Source: DASWJZ01 sp963720705 (GTDB taxonomy: Bacteria; Pseudomonadota; Alphaproteobacteria; Rhizobiales; Afifellaceae). From it: DNA of 64,000 nucleotides. The DNA lies in assembly GCA_963720705.1 (NCBI GenBank), contig CAVRGJ010000005.1, positions 372,001 to 436,000 on the forward strand, read 5' to 3'. The notes beneath the pieces were generated by a model, which was given only the letters and a program-made list of their open reading frames with translations, did not search any database and was not told the DNA's origin. Of this stretch, positions 21,890 through 30,914 are shown one piece after another (position 1 is the stretch's first letter; the number at the start of each line of letters is the position of its first letter). The translations under genes were made by a program, and so were the position numbers.

Positions 21890-23029
21890 ATGACAGAGGT
21901 TGCCGATAAGAAGGTTTCGCGTCGCAAATTCCTGAAAACCGGTACTCTTGCTGCGGGCGCCACTGCAGGCGCTTTGGCGATGCCGTCGGTCGTGACCGCG
22001 CAGTCGCCGCTTGTTATCAAAATGCAGTCGTCGTGGCCGGCTTCCGACATCTTTCACGAGATGGCCGGGCAGTACGTCACGCGCGTTGAGGCGATGTCCG
22101 GGGGGCGGCTCAAGGTTGATCTGACGCCGGCCGGCGCGATCGTAGGCGCATTCCAGGTGCTCGATGCCGTCAATGACGGGGTCATCGACGCCTCGCATAC
22201 CGTCCCGGTCTACTGGTACGGCAAGCACAAGGCCGCGTCGTTCTTCGGCACCGGCCCGGTGTTCGGCGGCAGCTCGTCGACGATGCTCGGCTGGTTCTAT
22301 CAGGGCGGCGGCAAGGACCTCTACAAGGAGCTGACGCAGGACATTCTCGGCCTCAACGTCTACGGCTTCTACGGCTTCGCCATGCCGGCCGAGCCGTTCG
22401 GTTGGTTCAAGACGCCGGTCAATTCGGTCGACGATATCAAGGGCCTGAAGTACCGCACCGTCGGTTTGGCGGCCGACCTCATGCAGCAGATGGGCATGAG
22501 CGTGGCGCAGCTTCCGGGCGGTGAGATCGTGCCGGCGATGGAAAAGGGCGTGATCGATGCGTTCGAGTTCAACAACCCGACGTCTGACAGCCGCTTCGGC
22601 GCACAGGACGTGGCCAAGAACTACTACCTCTCCTCCTATCATCAGGCGAGCGAGTCGTTCGAGTTCCTCTTCAACAAGGACTTCTTCGACGGCCTCGATC
22701 CGGACCTGCAGGCGATCCTGCAATACGGCGTGGAGGCGGCGAGCTCCGCCAACCATGACTTTGCGCTGAACCAGTATTCGACGGATCTGCAGAAGTTGCA
22801 GACCGATCACGGTGTCACCGTGCGGCGCACCCCGCAGTCGATCCTGGATGCCGAGCTCACCGCCTGGGACGCGCTCATCGTCGAGCTCGGAAAAGATCCG
22901 TTCATGCAGAAGATCATGGACAGCCAGCGCGCCTGGGTGGAGCGCGTGGTGCTCTACGAGCTGACCAACGCGCCCGACTACCAGCTTGCCTACGAGCACT
23001 ACTTCCCGGGCAAGCTTCCGAAAATTTGA
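21890..23029 (+). CDS. TRAP transporter substrate-binding protein (DctP/FcbT1-like)
   Basis: A 379-residue periplasmic solute receptor. The N-terminus has a Tat signal (SRRKFLKTG followed by a hydrophobic stretch ending PSVVTAQ). The mature part has the DctP fold with the conserved region DIKGLKYRTVGLAADLMQQMG, whose Arg normally contacts the substrate carboxylate, and VIDAFEFNNPTSD. The overall type fits the mannitol/chloroaromatic (FcbT1/TakP-like) group, which binds 2-oxo acids and aromatic acids. It is the first gene of a TRAP operon followed by an amidase, so an organic acid or amide-derived acid is a likely substrate. The exact ligand cannot be read from sequence. Confidence 0.9.
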   Translation: MTEVADKKVSRRKFLKTGTLAAGATAGALAMPSVVTAQSPLVIKMQSSWPASDIFHEMAGQYVTRVEAMSGGRLKVDLTPAGAIVGAFQVLDAVNDGVIDASHTVPVYWYGKHKAASFFGTGPVFGGSSSTMLGWFYQGGGKDLYKELTQDILGLNVYGFYGFAMPAEPFGWFKTPVNSVDDIKGLKYRTVGLAADLMQQMGMSVAQLPGGEIVPAMEKGVIDAFEFNNPTSDSRFGAQDVAKNYYLSSYHQASESFEFLFNKDFFDGLDPDLQAILQYGVEAASSANHDFALNQYSTDLQKLQTDHGVTVRRTPQSILDAELTAWDALIVELGKDPFMQKIMDSQRAWVERVVLYELTNAPDYQLAYEHYFPGKLPKI

Positions 23030-23099
23030 TATGATCCCGACGTGAGATCGCGGTCCGGCGCCCGTCGCCGGGCCGTCTCCTGAACGGACCGAGCCCTCG

Positions 23100-23744
23100 A
23101 TGCTTCGCTACGTCATGTTCGCCGACCGCCTCTCGGCGTGGTTCGGCAAGGCATTCGCCTGGGCGATCATCGTCATGGCGTTCGGGATCGGCTACGAGGT
23201 CTTCGTCCGCTACGTGCTGAATTCCCCGACTAGCTGGTCGTTCGACGTGTCCTACATCATGTACGGCACGCTGTTCATGATGGGCGGCGCCTACACGCTG
23301 TCGCGCGGCGGGCACGTGCGCGGCGACTTCCTCTTCCGGCTGTGGCGGCCGCAGACGCAGGCCAAGGTCGAGCTCGTCCTCTACTTCCTGTTCTTCTTCC
23401 CCGGCATCACCGCGATGGTCTTGGCCGGCGGGAAGTACGCCTGGCGCTCGTGGCGCTACATGGAAGTCAGCGTGAACAGCCCCGCCGGCATCCCGATCTT
23501 CCAGTTCAAGACCATCATGGTCGCGGCCGGCGTGCTCCTCTTCATTCAGGGCATCGCGCAGGTGATGCGCTGCATCATCTGCATCCGCACCGGCGAGTGG
23601 ATCCGCGCCAAGGATGACATCGAGGAAACCGAGGACAAGCTGATCCACGAGCACGAGAAGGAATATGACGTGCTGCAGCACGGATCGGAGGCGGTCGACA
23701 TTCCCGATCGCGTCTTCGACCGCGACGGGGAGCGCCGGCAATGA
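23100..23744 (+). CDS. TRAP transporter small permease (DctQ/FcbT2-like)
   Basis: A 214-residue four-helix membrane subunit that bridges the binding protein and the large permease. It has the DctQ hallmarks: an N-terminal helix (AFAWAIIVMAFGIGYEVFVRYV), NSPTSWSFDVSYIMYG and the GGHVRGDFLF loop. The C-terminal cytoplasmic tail of about 45 residues is charged and longer than in classic DctQ. It overlaps the next gene by four bases (ATGA). Confidence 0.9.
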   Translation: MLRYVMFADRLSAWFGKAFAWAIIVMAFGIGYEVFVRYVLNSPTSWSFDVSYIMYGTLFMMGGAYTLSRGGHVRGDFLFRLWRPQTQAKVELVLYFLFFFPGITAMVLAGGKYAWRSWRYMEVSVNSPAGIPIFQFKTIMVAAGVLLFIQGIAQVMRCIICIRTGEWIRAKDDIEETEDKLIHEHEKEYDVLQHGSEAVDIPDRVFDRDGERRQ

Positions 23745-25162
23745 CCGACCCGCAGGTCGCCCTTTTGATGCTCGGCGTCTTCATCTTCATCATTCTGCTC
23801 GGCTTCCCGATCGCCTTCACGCTGATGGCGATGGGGATTTTCTTCGGCTACTACGCCTACTTCGACGCTGATCGCATGTGGCGATCCTACGAGCACGCGG
23901 TCAACGCTGGGGCCGATCCCTTCACGCTGACCCAGACGTGGGTCGCCGGTTTCTTCAACAACCGCATCTTCGATCTCTTCGTGAACCAGACGTATTCGGT
24001 CATGGCCAACGACGTGCTGACCGCGGTGCCGCTCTTCCTCTTCATGGGCTACATCGTGGAGCGCGCCAACATCGTCGACCGGTTGTTCTCGACGCTCTTC
24101 ATCGCGGCGCGGCGGTTGCCCGGCGCGATGGCAGTCGCTGCGCTCGTCACCTGCGCGCTCTTCGCCACTGCGACCGGCATCGTCGGTGCCGTGGTGACGC
24201 TGATGGGGCTGCTCGCTTTTCCCGCGATGCTCAAGGCGCGCTACGACGTGAGCTTCGCCTCCGGCGTGGTGTGCGCCGGCGGAACGCTCGGCATCCTGAT
24301 CCCGCCGTCGATCATGCTCATCGTCTATGCGGCGGCGTCGGGCGTCTCGATCGTGCAGCTCTATGCGGGCGCGCTGCTCCCGGGCTTCCTCCTTGCCGGA
24401 CTCTATCTGGTCTACATCATCGGCCGCTCCTGGCTGCAGCCGTCGATTGCGCCGAAGCCGCGCGACGACGAGATAGAAAACGTCACCACCGGCCGGCTGA
24501 TCGTCATGCTGGCCACCTCCTTCCTGCCGCTCGCCATCCTTATCCTGGCGGTGCTCGGCTCGATCCTCTTTGGCTTGGCGACACCCTCGGAGGCGGCGGC
24601 GGTGGGCGCACTCGGCGGGCTGGCGCTCGCCGTCGCCTATCGCTCGCTGACCTGGCAGCGGCTCAGGGAATCCGTCTATCTGACCGTCCGTACGACGGCG
24701 ATGGTCTGCTGGCTCTTCGTCGGCTCGTGGACCTTCTCCTCCGTCTTCTCGTATCTCGGCGGCGAGCAGGTCATCACCGAGTTCGTCACGGGCCTCAACA
24801 TCCCCCCGGTCATCTTCCTGATCCTCGCGCAGGTCATCATCTTCCTGCTCGGCTGGCCGCTCGAATGGTCGGAGATCATCATCATCTTCGTGCCGATCTT
24901 CCTGCCGCTTCTGCCGCATTTCGGCATCGATCCGCTGTTCTTCGGCATCCTCGTCGCGCTCAACCTGCAGACCTCGTTCCTGACGCCGCCGATGGCAATG
25001 TCCGCCTATTATCTGAAGGGGATCGCGCCGCCGCACGTGCAACTCGTACAGATCTTCCGCGGCTGCTTCCCTTTCTTGGCGATGGTTTTCCTGTCCATGA
25101 TCCTGGTCTACGTGTTCCCGCCGATATCGTCGTATCTGCCGACGCTGATCTACGGCCGCTGA
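23741..25162 (+). CDS. TRAP transporter large permease (DctM/FcbT3-like)
   Basis: A 473-residue, about 12-helix permease that drives uptake with a sodium or proton gradient. Motifs typical of DctM are present: LLGFPIAFTLMAMG, LFATATGIVGAVVTLMG, LGILIPPSIMLIVYA and the C-terminal LQTSFLTPPMAMSAYYLKG. It is translationally coupled to the small permease and is followed after 12 bases by the amidase gene. The whole set should be one transcript. Confidence 0.93.
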   Translation: MTDPQVALLMLGVFIFIILLGFPIAFTLMAMGIFFGYYAYFDADRMWRSYEHAVNAGADPFTLTQTWVAGFFNNRIFDLFVNQTYSVMANDVLTAVPLFLFMGYIVERANIVDRLFSTLFIAARRLPGAMAVAALVTCALFATATGIVGAVVTLMGLLAFPAMLKARYDVSFASGVVCAGGTLGILIPPSIMLIVYAAASGVSIVQLYAGALLPGFLLAGLYLVYIIGRSWLQPSIAPKPRDDEIENVTTGRLIVMLATSFLPLAILILAVLGSILFGLATPSEAAAVGALGGLALAVAYRSLTWQRLRESVYLTVRTTAMVCWLFVGSWTFSSVFSYLGGEQVITEFVTGLNIPPVIFLILAQVIIFLLGWPLEWSEIIIIFVPIFLPLLPHFGIDPLFFGILVALNLQTSFLTPPMAMSAYYLKGIAPPHVQLVQIFRGCFPFLAMVFLSMILVYVFPPISSYLPTLIYGR

Positions 25163-25174
25163 GGTCTTTGCCGC

Positions 25175-26545
25175 ATGCGGAACTCCGACATCGTTCAACT
25201 GACGGCAGTCGAGCTTCGCGACCGGATCGCGCGCGGCGAAGTGCGCGCGAGCGAGGCGGCGGCGGCGTACCTCGAGCGGATCGATCAGTGCGAGGCGGAT
25301 GTCGGCGCCTGGACCTTCCTCGACCGCGACATCGTGCGCAAGCAGGTGGAGGCGGCAGAGCGGCAGCGCGGAACCGGCCGGCCGACCGGGTCGCTCCACG
25401 GCCTTCCCGTCGGGCTAAAGGACATCATCGACACGAAGGACATGCCGACGGAGAACGGCACGGCGATCGATGCCGGCCGCCGACCGGGCGAGGACGCGAC
25501 CATCGTGCGCCGTCTGCGGCAGGCGGGGGCGGTTCTGATGGGCAAGACCGTCACTACCGAGCTCGCCTCGATGCATCCCGGCGGCACGCGCAACCCCCTC
25601 GACGGCACGCGCACGCCGGGCGGCTCTTCCTCCGGCTCCGCCGCTGCGGTTGCCGCCGGCATGGTGCCGCTCGCGATCGGAACGCAGACAGGCGGCTCGG
25701 TGATCCGCCCCGCTTCCTTCTGCGGCGTCGTCGGGTTCAAGCCGAGCTTCGGCGTGATCCCGCGGCGCGGCATCCTCCCGCAGGCGCTGCCGCTCGACAC
25801 TGTCGGCGTGTTTGCGCGCAACGTCGAAGACGCCGCCTTGATCGCGGACGCGATCGCCGGCCACGATCCCGGCGATGCCGACTCGCTGCTTGAGCCGCCG
25901 CCGCGCTTTCTCGAGGTGGCGCGCACCAAGCCGCCGGTCACGCCGGCGCTCGCTTTCGTCAAGACCCATGCCTGGGATGTCGCCGAGGATGCCACGAAGG
26001 AGGGCTTCGCGGAGCTCGTCGAGGCGCTCGGCAAGAGCTGCGAAGAGGTGGCGCTTCCCTCTCTCTTCGAGAAGGCAAGCGGCGCGGTGAAGACGATTCA
26101 GCGGGTCGGCATCGCGCGGCACTATCGCAGCTATCTGGAGCGCGGCGCCGAGCGGCTCAGCGACTATATGCGCGGCGCAATCGAAGAAGGCCTTGCGATC
26201 GGCGCCGTCGACTACCTGGCTGCGCTCGACTGGCAGAAGTCGCTCGCCGTCGGGATCGAGCAGCTCTTCGACAAATACGACGCGATCGTAACGCCCGCCG
26301 CGCCAGGCGAGTCGCCGAAGGGCCTCGATTCGACCGGCAATCCCGCCTTCAACATCTTGTGGACCTTGTGCGGCACTCCGGCCGTCACGCTGCCGCTGCT
26401 CGAAGGTCCGAACGGGCTACCCGTCGGCGTGCAAGTCGTCGGCCGGCGCGGTGAGGACGCGCGGCTGTTGCGCACGGCGCGCTGGCTCTGGCGGACCGTG
26501 GCGGGCGAAGAGCGGATTTCGACGAGAGGGGTCGCAGCGGCATGA
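25175..26545 (+). CDS. Amidase (amidase-signature family, GatA-like)
   Basis: A 456-residue cytoplasmic amidohydrolase. The Ser-cisSer-Lys triad is complete: Lys82 (PVGLKDIID), Ser151 (TPGGSSSGSAAA) and nucleophile Ser175 (GTQTGGSVIRPA), with the 69- and 24-residue spacings normal for the family. No gatC or gatB lies nearby, so a role in tRNA amidation is unlikely. It sits directly behind TRAP permease genes, so it probably acts on an imported amide or on a related catabolic intermediate. The substrate is unknown. Its stop overlaps the next small gene (ATGA). Confidence 0.88.
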   Translation: MRNSDIVQLTAVELRDRIARGEVRASEAAAAYLERIDQCEADVGAWTFLDRDIVRKQVEAAERQRGTGRPTGSLHGLPVGLKDIIDTKDMPTENGTAIDAGRRPGEDATIVRRLRQAGAVLMGKTVTTELASMHPGGTRNPLDGTRTPGGSSSGSAAAVAAGMVPLAIGTQTGGSVIRPASFCGVVGFKPSFGVIPRRGILPQALPLDTVGVFARNVEDAALIADAIAGHDPGDADSLLEPPPRFLEVARTKPPVTPALAFVKTHAWDVAEDATKEGFAELVEALGKSCEEVALPSLFEKASGAVKTIQRVGIARHYRSYLERGAERLSDYMRGAIEEGLAIGAVDYLAALDWQKSLAVGIEQLFDKYDAIVTPAAPGESPKGLDSTGNPAFNILWTLCGTPAVTLPLLEGPNGLPVGVQVVGRRGEDARLLRTARWLWRTVAGEERISTRGVAAA

Positions 26546-26733
26546 AGGGACTCGATTGGATCATCGCGCCGGTGGCGCTCATCTCTTTTGCGCTGAGCGT
26601 TGGCACGATTATCTGGTTCGTGCCTGCGCGGGGCCTCGTCGCCGTCACGATTCTCGCAGTCGCGCTCGGCGCCTATGATTTTCTTTTGACCGCGACGGGG
26701 CGCGCGCAACGGGTCGACAAGCGCCGCCGCTGA
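26542..26733 (+). CDS. Small two-helix membrane protein, unknown function
   Basis: A 63-residue protein with two predicted transmembrane helices (about residues 5-25 and 29-48) and a short basic tail (VDKRRR). Its ATG overlaps the amidase stop, which supports real translation. I do not recognise a named family. Because it is coupled to a transporter-amidase operon, it may be an accessory subunit or a small membrane anchor; that is inference only. Confidence 0.65.
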   Translation: MKGLDWIIAPVALISFALSVGTIIWFVPARGLVAVTILAVALGAYDFLLTATGRAQRVDKRRR

Positions 26734-26811
26734 GGCATAAAGCGCTCGCCGGCTGCGGCGCGGGCGAGACGCGGGCTGAAAGCCGCAAGTCAAGATCACC
26801 AGGAGAAGAAT

Positions 26812-27819
26812 GTGGCGAAGAAAATCCGCTGGGGCGTCATTTCGACGGCGCTGATCGGCACGAAGAAGGTCATTCCCGGAATGCAGCGCTCGAAGCGCGG
26901 CACGGTCGATGCAATCGCCTCGCGCGATCTTTCGCGCGCCAAAGCCGCGGCGAAGGCGCTCGGCATTCCGAAGGCCTACGGCTCCTACGAGGCGCTTCTC
27001 GCCGATCCCGACATTGATGCAATCTACAACCCGCTGCCGAACAATCTGCATGTGGATTGGACGATCGCAGCGCTGAAAGCGGGCAAGCACGTGCTTTGCG
27101 AGAAGCCGCTCGGCATGAGCGCCAAGGACGCGGCGCGGCTGAAGAAGGTCGCCGGCAAGCGCCACGTGATGGAGGCCTTCATGGTACGCCACCATCCGCA
27201 GTGGCTGAAGGCGCGCGAGCTGGTGCGCTCCGGCAGGATCGGCGAGCTCAAAGCCGTGCAGGTGTTCTTCACCTACGACAACCGCGATCCGAAGAACATC
27301 CGCAACATCCCCGAGACCGGCGGCGGCGCCATGATGGACATCGGCTGCTACGGCATCGTCTCCGGCCGCTTCACCTTCGAGGCGGAACCGAAGCGCGTCG
27401 TCGCACTCGTCGATCGCGACCCGAATTTCAAGACCGACCGGCTGTCGACCGTCGTCGCCGATTTCGGCGAGGGACGCGTGCTCTCTTTCATCGTCGCGAC
27501 CCAACTCGGCGCGCATCAGCGCGTGACACTCGGCGGCACAAAGGGACGGATCGAGATCGTGATCCCCTTCAACGCGCCGCCGTGGGAGCCGATGACCATC
27601 ATCCTCGACAACGGCTCGAAGCTCGGCGGCGGCTCTTCGAAGCCGATCAAGACGCGCGTCGTCGACCAGTACGCGGAGGAGGCGGACGCTTTTGCTTTAG
27701 CCGTCCTCGGCGAGAGCGAATTCCCCTACGGTGTCGAGGACGGCATCAAGAACATGCAGATCATCGACGCGGTGTTCAAATCCGAGAAGACCGGAAAGTG
27801 GGTCGATACGGGACTTTGA
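26812..27819 (+). CDS. Gfo/Idh/MocA family NAD(P)-dependent oxidoreductase
   Basis: A 335-residue sugar- or polyol-type dehydrogenase. The N-terminal Rossmann part runs from RWGVISTALIG, and the conserved EKP motif of the family is HVLCEKPLGMSA. The C-terminal GFO_IDH_MocA_C part includes GGGAMMDIGCYGIV. The start is GTG at 26812, with AGGAG six bases upstream; the ATG two bases earlier is in another frame. A small gap (78 bases) with a weak hairpin separates it from the small membrane gene. The substrate is unknown. Confidence 0.88.
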   Translation: MAKKIRWGVISTALIGTKKVIPGMQRSKRGTVDAIASRDLSRAKAAAKALGIPKAYGSYEALLADPDIDAIYNPLPNNLHVDWTIAALKAGKHVLCEKPLGMSAKDAARLKKVAGKRHVMEAFMVRHHPQWLKARELVRSGRIGELKAVQVFFTYDNRDPKNIRNIPETGGGAMMDIGCYGIVSGRFTFEAEPKRVVALVDRDPNFKTDRLSTVVADFGEGRVLSFIVATQLGAHQRVTLGGTKGRIEIVIPFNAPPWEPMTIILDNGSKLGGGSSKPIKTRVVDQYAEEADAFALAVLGESEFPYGVEDGIKNMQIIDAVFKSEKTGKWVDTGL

Positions 27820-27995
27820 GGACGCGGGAGCAAGCGCCGGCTAGCAACGCGCTGCCGCAGACGGATGGCGGCAAGCTTCAGAGCAGACGACGTTCGGCGC
27901 GTGCAAGCCGACCCTCATATTCAAAGCCTGATATCCGTTGCATGCAAAGTCGTGTAATCATCGCGGCTTCGAAGTAGCTCAAGGGGGGAGGCGTC

Positions 27996-28289
27996 ATGGC
28001 CACATACATCATGCTAGGGAACTGGACGGAGAACGGAATCAAGGCGGTCAAGGATTCGCCGAAACGGCTCGACATGGCGAAGAAGGCGATCAAGGCCGAG
28101 GGCGGGGCGATGAAGGCCTTCTACATGACCATGGGCACGCACGACATGGTCGCGATCTATGAAGCGCCTGACGACGAGGCAGCCGCGCGCTTCGCGCTGC
28201 AGATCGGCATGGGCGGCGCGCTGCGGACAACGACGCTGAAGGCGTTCCCCGAGGCGGACTACCGCAAGATCATCGGCTCGCTGCCGTAG
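27996..28289 (+). CDS. GYD domain-containing protein
   Basis: A 97-residue protein matching the GYD family: TYIMLGNWTENGIKAVKDSP at the start, MTMGTHDMVAIYEAPDDEAA in the middle (here TMGTHD where the family name motif is GxYD), and LRTTTLKAFPEADYRKII at the end. The fold is ferredoxin-like; biochemical function is not known. The ribosome binding site AAGGGGGGAGG is strong. It stands alone between the oxidoreductase gene and a gene-poor stretch. Confidence 0.8.
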   Translation: MATYIMLGNWTENGIKAVKDSPKRLDMAKKAIKAEGGAMKAFYMTMGTHDMVAIYEAPDDEAAARFALQIGMGGALRTTTLKAFPEADYRKIIGSLP

Positions 28290-29010
28290 ACGCGCTCCGC
28301 CGGAGACTTGTTCCAACGCAACGTTTGCTTGGCGGAGGCCGCCTCCGCCGGGCCGGGTCTTGTCCGTTCCGGCCTTATCCATCAAGTGCAACACGGCTCA
28401 AGCGCGAAAAGGGCGGCCAGTGGCCGACGACCGCCCCCCGCGAGAGCGTACAGTGGGACAAGACCACTCCCGCTGGCGCATCCTACGCAGGCGGACAAGC
28501 GCCTGAACAGTGAAGAATTGATGTAGGGGAGTTGTGCAGTGCTATGGCGCTCGCCGCAATCCTGTTGCAACGGATTTGCGCGTCAAATAGCGAAGCTGTT
28601 GGGCGCCGGTCAGGTTGCGCTCAGCCCCTCAACACCGATAGCGGCAGGCTTCTCTGCCAGGTTGCGGTAGCTCAGTCCGTGCCACTTCGGCCCCAGCAAT
28701 AGGCTCTCGGTCCGCGTCTCGTACTCCGGCGGCATTGGGCCTCGTTCGTCATCACATTTTCGCTTGGTGCCGTTGCTACATAAGGCCGGAGCGTTCTCTG
28801 GAATCATTCCAAAACATAATTCTTGACAGGCACTTAGCTATCAAGACTATGAGAGTCTGAATTAATCCCCGGTCGTCTGGGCCTTGAACCCCTTCGCTTG
28901 GAGGACTTCGTGCCTGTCTCCGATTCGAGCACGCGCAGCGGCATCGCTTTGCCTGCGTCGCGTCCTCCAAAGATCCATCACATCTGCCGCGCGCCGCGCG
29001 GCCCGGCGCC
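28290..29010. other. Gene-poor stretch of about 720 bases
   Basis: No convincing gene is seen. A 19-base perfect palindrome (GGCGGAGGC-C-GCCTCCGCC) at 28331-28349 could end transcription of the GYD gene, though no T-run follows. A minus-strand frame at 28610-28807 (65 codons) has no ribosome binding site and no recognisable motif. The last 200 bases are richer in A and T and hold a promoter-like sequence. The stretch may be degraded former coding DNA. Confidence 0.5.
28823..28851 (+). promoter_or_regulatory. Candidate promoter of the iron/imelysin gene cluster
   Basis: A perfect TTGACA -35 (28823-28828) is followed after 17 bases by ACTATG, a weak -10. A short inverted repeat, AGACT-atgag-AGTCT (28844-28858), overlaps the -10 position and could be an operator. 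The surroundings are unusually A/T-rich for this genome. No RirA-type (TGA-N9-TCA) or Irr-type box could be fitted, so the regulator is open. Confidence 0.4.
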
Positions 29011-29529
29011 ATGCTGAGCGAGGCACCGTTGGCCTCCGCCACGCCCTCGGGAAGCTCGGTCGCGCTCTTCGACCGGCTGCCCGAGCGCCTGGTGCTTGAA
29101 GGCTTCCGCCGCTGGATGGCCGGCTACGCGACCGGCGACCTCGCGCACTGGGAGGCGGTATGGAATCTCTACGCCGCTTCGCTCGGATCACGCGACGCGC
29201 GCGTCGTCGTCGATCGCTTGGCCTGCTTCGTGCGCTCCGTGCGCGACTGGTCGATCTCTCCGATCTCGTGCTTCCCCGGCGGCTGCCGTCACATCTGCCG
29301 GCACGAATGCTTCGCGCTGGCGCTCGTCGCCGCGAGCCAGAACCAGGATCTCGATTGTCTCTCCGCCGTCATGCGTCATCTTCTCGACCCCGACGGGCAC
29401 GAGGCGGCCATGCTGCCGGCGCTCGCCTACGCCGAGGCGATGCGTGACAGCGAGATGATGCTGATGCCGGTGCCTCGCCGCGTCATCGACGAGATCGCCG
29501 GCCGGCCGCTTCACGCACGGCTTCACTGA
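29011..29529 (+). CDS. Small Cys-rich protein of unknown function preceding imelysin
   Basis: A 172-residue soluble protein without signal peptide. It carries six cysteines, four of them in the cluster Cys87-X4-Cys92-X3-Cys96-X3-Cys100, with histidines interleaved (CRHICRHEC). Such spacing can bind a metal or an iron-sulphur cluster. The rest is helical and acidic. I do not recognise the family. The gene ends 50 bases before the first imelysin gene on the same strand, which suggests a regulatory or iron-sensing role in that operon (inference). The ribosome binding site is poor, so the exact start is uncertain. Confidence 0.6.
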   Translation: MLSEAPLASATPSGSSVALFDRLPERLVLEGFRRWMAGYATGDLAHWEAVWNLYAASLGSRDARVVVDRLACFVRSVRDWSISPISCFPGGCRHICRHECFALALVAASQNQDLDCLSAVMRHLLDPDGHEAAMLPALAYAEAMRDSEMMLMPVPRRVIDEIAGRPLHARLH

Positions 29530-29579
29530 ACCTTCGTCACGCGGGAATAGACCCGGCCTATCCAACGAGGACACGAGAC

Positions 29580-30881
29580 ATGCGAGCGATCCGCCATCTT
29601 CCTTCCTTCGCCGCAGCACTTTCGCTTTCCGGTGCTTCGATCTTCTCCGTGATGGTCTCGGACGCGCGCGCCGAGGAGCCGGCTCCGGACGCCATCCTTT
29701 CCAGCTACGGCGACATCGCGTTGGCGGTCTATTCCGACGCGCTCGTCGGGGCGAAGAATCTTGAGACCGCGGTCGACGCCTTCCTCGCCGATCCGACCGA
29801 TGAGAAGCTCGTCGCGGCGCGCGATGCGTGGAAGGCGGCGCGTGTCCCTTACATGCAGAGCGAAGGCTTTCGTTTCGGCAATTCCATCGTCGACGACTGG
29901 GAGGGCAGGGTGAATTCCTGGCCGCTCGACGAGGGGCTGATCGACTACGTCGACACCGACCTCTACGGCGACGCGAGCGACGAGAACCCGCTCTACACGG
30001 CGAACGTCATCGCCAACCCAAAGCTTCGGATCGGCGCGGAGGTCGTCGATGCGAGCGAGATCACGCCGGAGCTTCTCTCCGGAACGCTGCAGGAAGCGCT
30101 CGGTGTCGAAGCCAACGTCGCCACCGGCTATCACGCGATCGAATTCCTGCTCTGGGGGCAGGATCTGCACGGCACCGGTCCCGGCGCGGGCGAGCGGCCG
30201 GCGACCGACTATTCCTTGACCGCCTGCACGCACGAGAATTGCGACAGACGCGGCGACTATCTGAAAGCCGCGACCGACCTCCTGGTCTCCGACCTCGAAG
30301 AGATGGTGGGCGACTGGAAGGAAGGCGGCGCGGCACGCGAGCAGCTGGCGGCGAAGGGACCGGAGGGCGGTCTCTCCACCATCCTGACCGGCCTCGGCTC
30401 GCTCTCCTACGGTGAGCTTGCCGGCGAGCGCATCAAGCTCGGCCTGATCCTGCACGATCCGGAGGAGGAGCACGACTGCTTCTCCGACAATACGCACAAC
30501 AGCCACTATTATGACGAGGTCGGGATGACCGCGATCTGGAACGGCAGCTACAAGCGCACCGACGGCTCGCTGGTCGAAGGCCCGTCGATCCGCGCCTACG
30601 CCGCGGCGAAGGCGCCGGAAGCGGCGACCCGCACCGATGAGGCCTTCGCGGCGACGCATGCCAAGATGCAGATCATGAAGGACACCGCGGATTCAGGCCG
30701 CATGGCCTACGACCAGATGATCGGCGCCGACAATCCGGAGGGGAACAGAATCGTCGAGGACGTGGTCGATGCTCTCGTTGCGCAGGCACGCGCGATCGAA
30801 GGCGTTGTGTCGGCGCTCGGTCTCACAGTCGAGGTCGAGGGCTCCGACAGCCTCGATAATCCGTCGGCGGTGGTGCAATGA
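29580..30881 (+). CDS. Imelysin family periplasmic protein (peptidase M75/IrpA-like)
   Basis: A 433-residue exported protein with a signal peptide (cleavage near SDARA-EEP). It carries the family motif GxHxxE as GYHAIEFLLWG (Gly183, His185, Glu188). Imelysins are linked to iron uptake; they share the fold of the EfeO M75 domain and are thought to bind iron in the periplasm. Proteolytic activity is doubtful for the family. Length and motifs are normal. It is followed, after a palindromic repeat, by a multicopper oxidase, a di-heme protein, a second imelysin and a DUF1513 protein. Confidence 0.92.
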   Translation: MRAIRHLPSFAAALSLSGASIFSVMVSDARAEEPAPDAILSSYGDIALAVYSDALVGAKNLETAVDAFLADPTDEKLVAARDAWKAARVPYMQSEGFRFGNSIVDDWEGRVNSWPLDEGLIDYVDTDLYGDASDENPLYTANVIANPKLRIGAEVVDASEITPELLSGTLQEALGVEANVATGYHAIEFLLWGQDLHGTGPGAGERPATDYSLTACTHENCDRRGDYLKAATDLLVSDLEEMVGDWKEGGAAREQLAAKGPEGGLSTILTGLGSLSYGELAGERIKLGLILHDPEEEHDCFSDNTHNSHYYDEVGMTAIWNGSYKRTDGSLVEGPSIRAYAAAKAPEAATRTDEAFAATHAKMQIMKDTADSGRMAYDQMIGADNPEGNRIVEDVVDALVAQARAIEGVVSALGLTVEVEGSDSLDNPSAVVQ

Positions 30882-30914
30882 GGGATGTCTGACGCGTGGG
30901 CGTTCATCCAACCT

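Noticed and set aside
28660..28745. tRNA-like stretch (GGTAGCTCAGT near 28670)
   Set aside because: No GGTTCGA-type T-arm box at the right distance and no acceptor stem pairing.
28610..28807. 65-codon minus-strand frame
   Set aside because: No ribosome binding site, no recognisable motif and no supporting neighbours.
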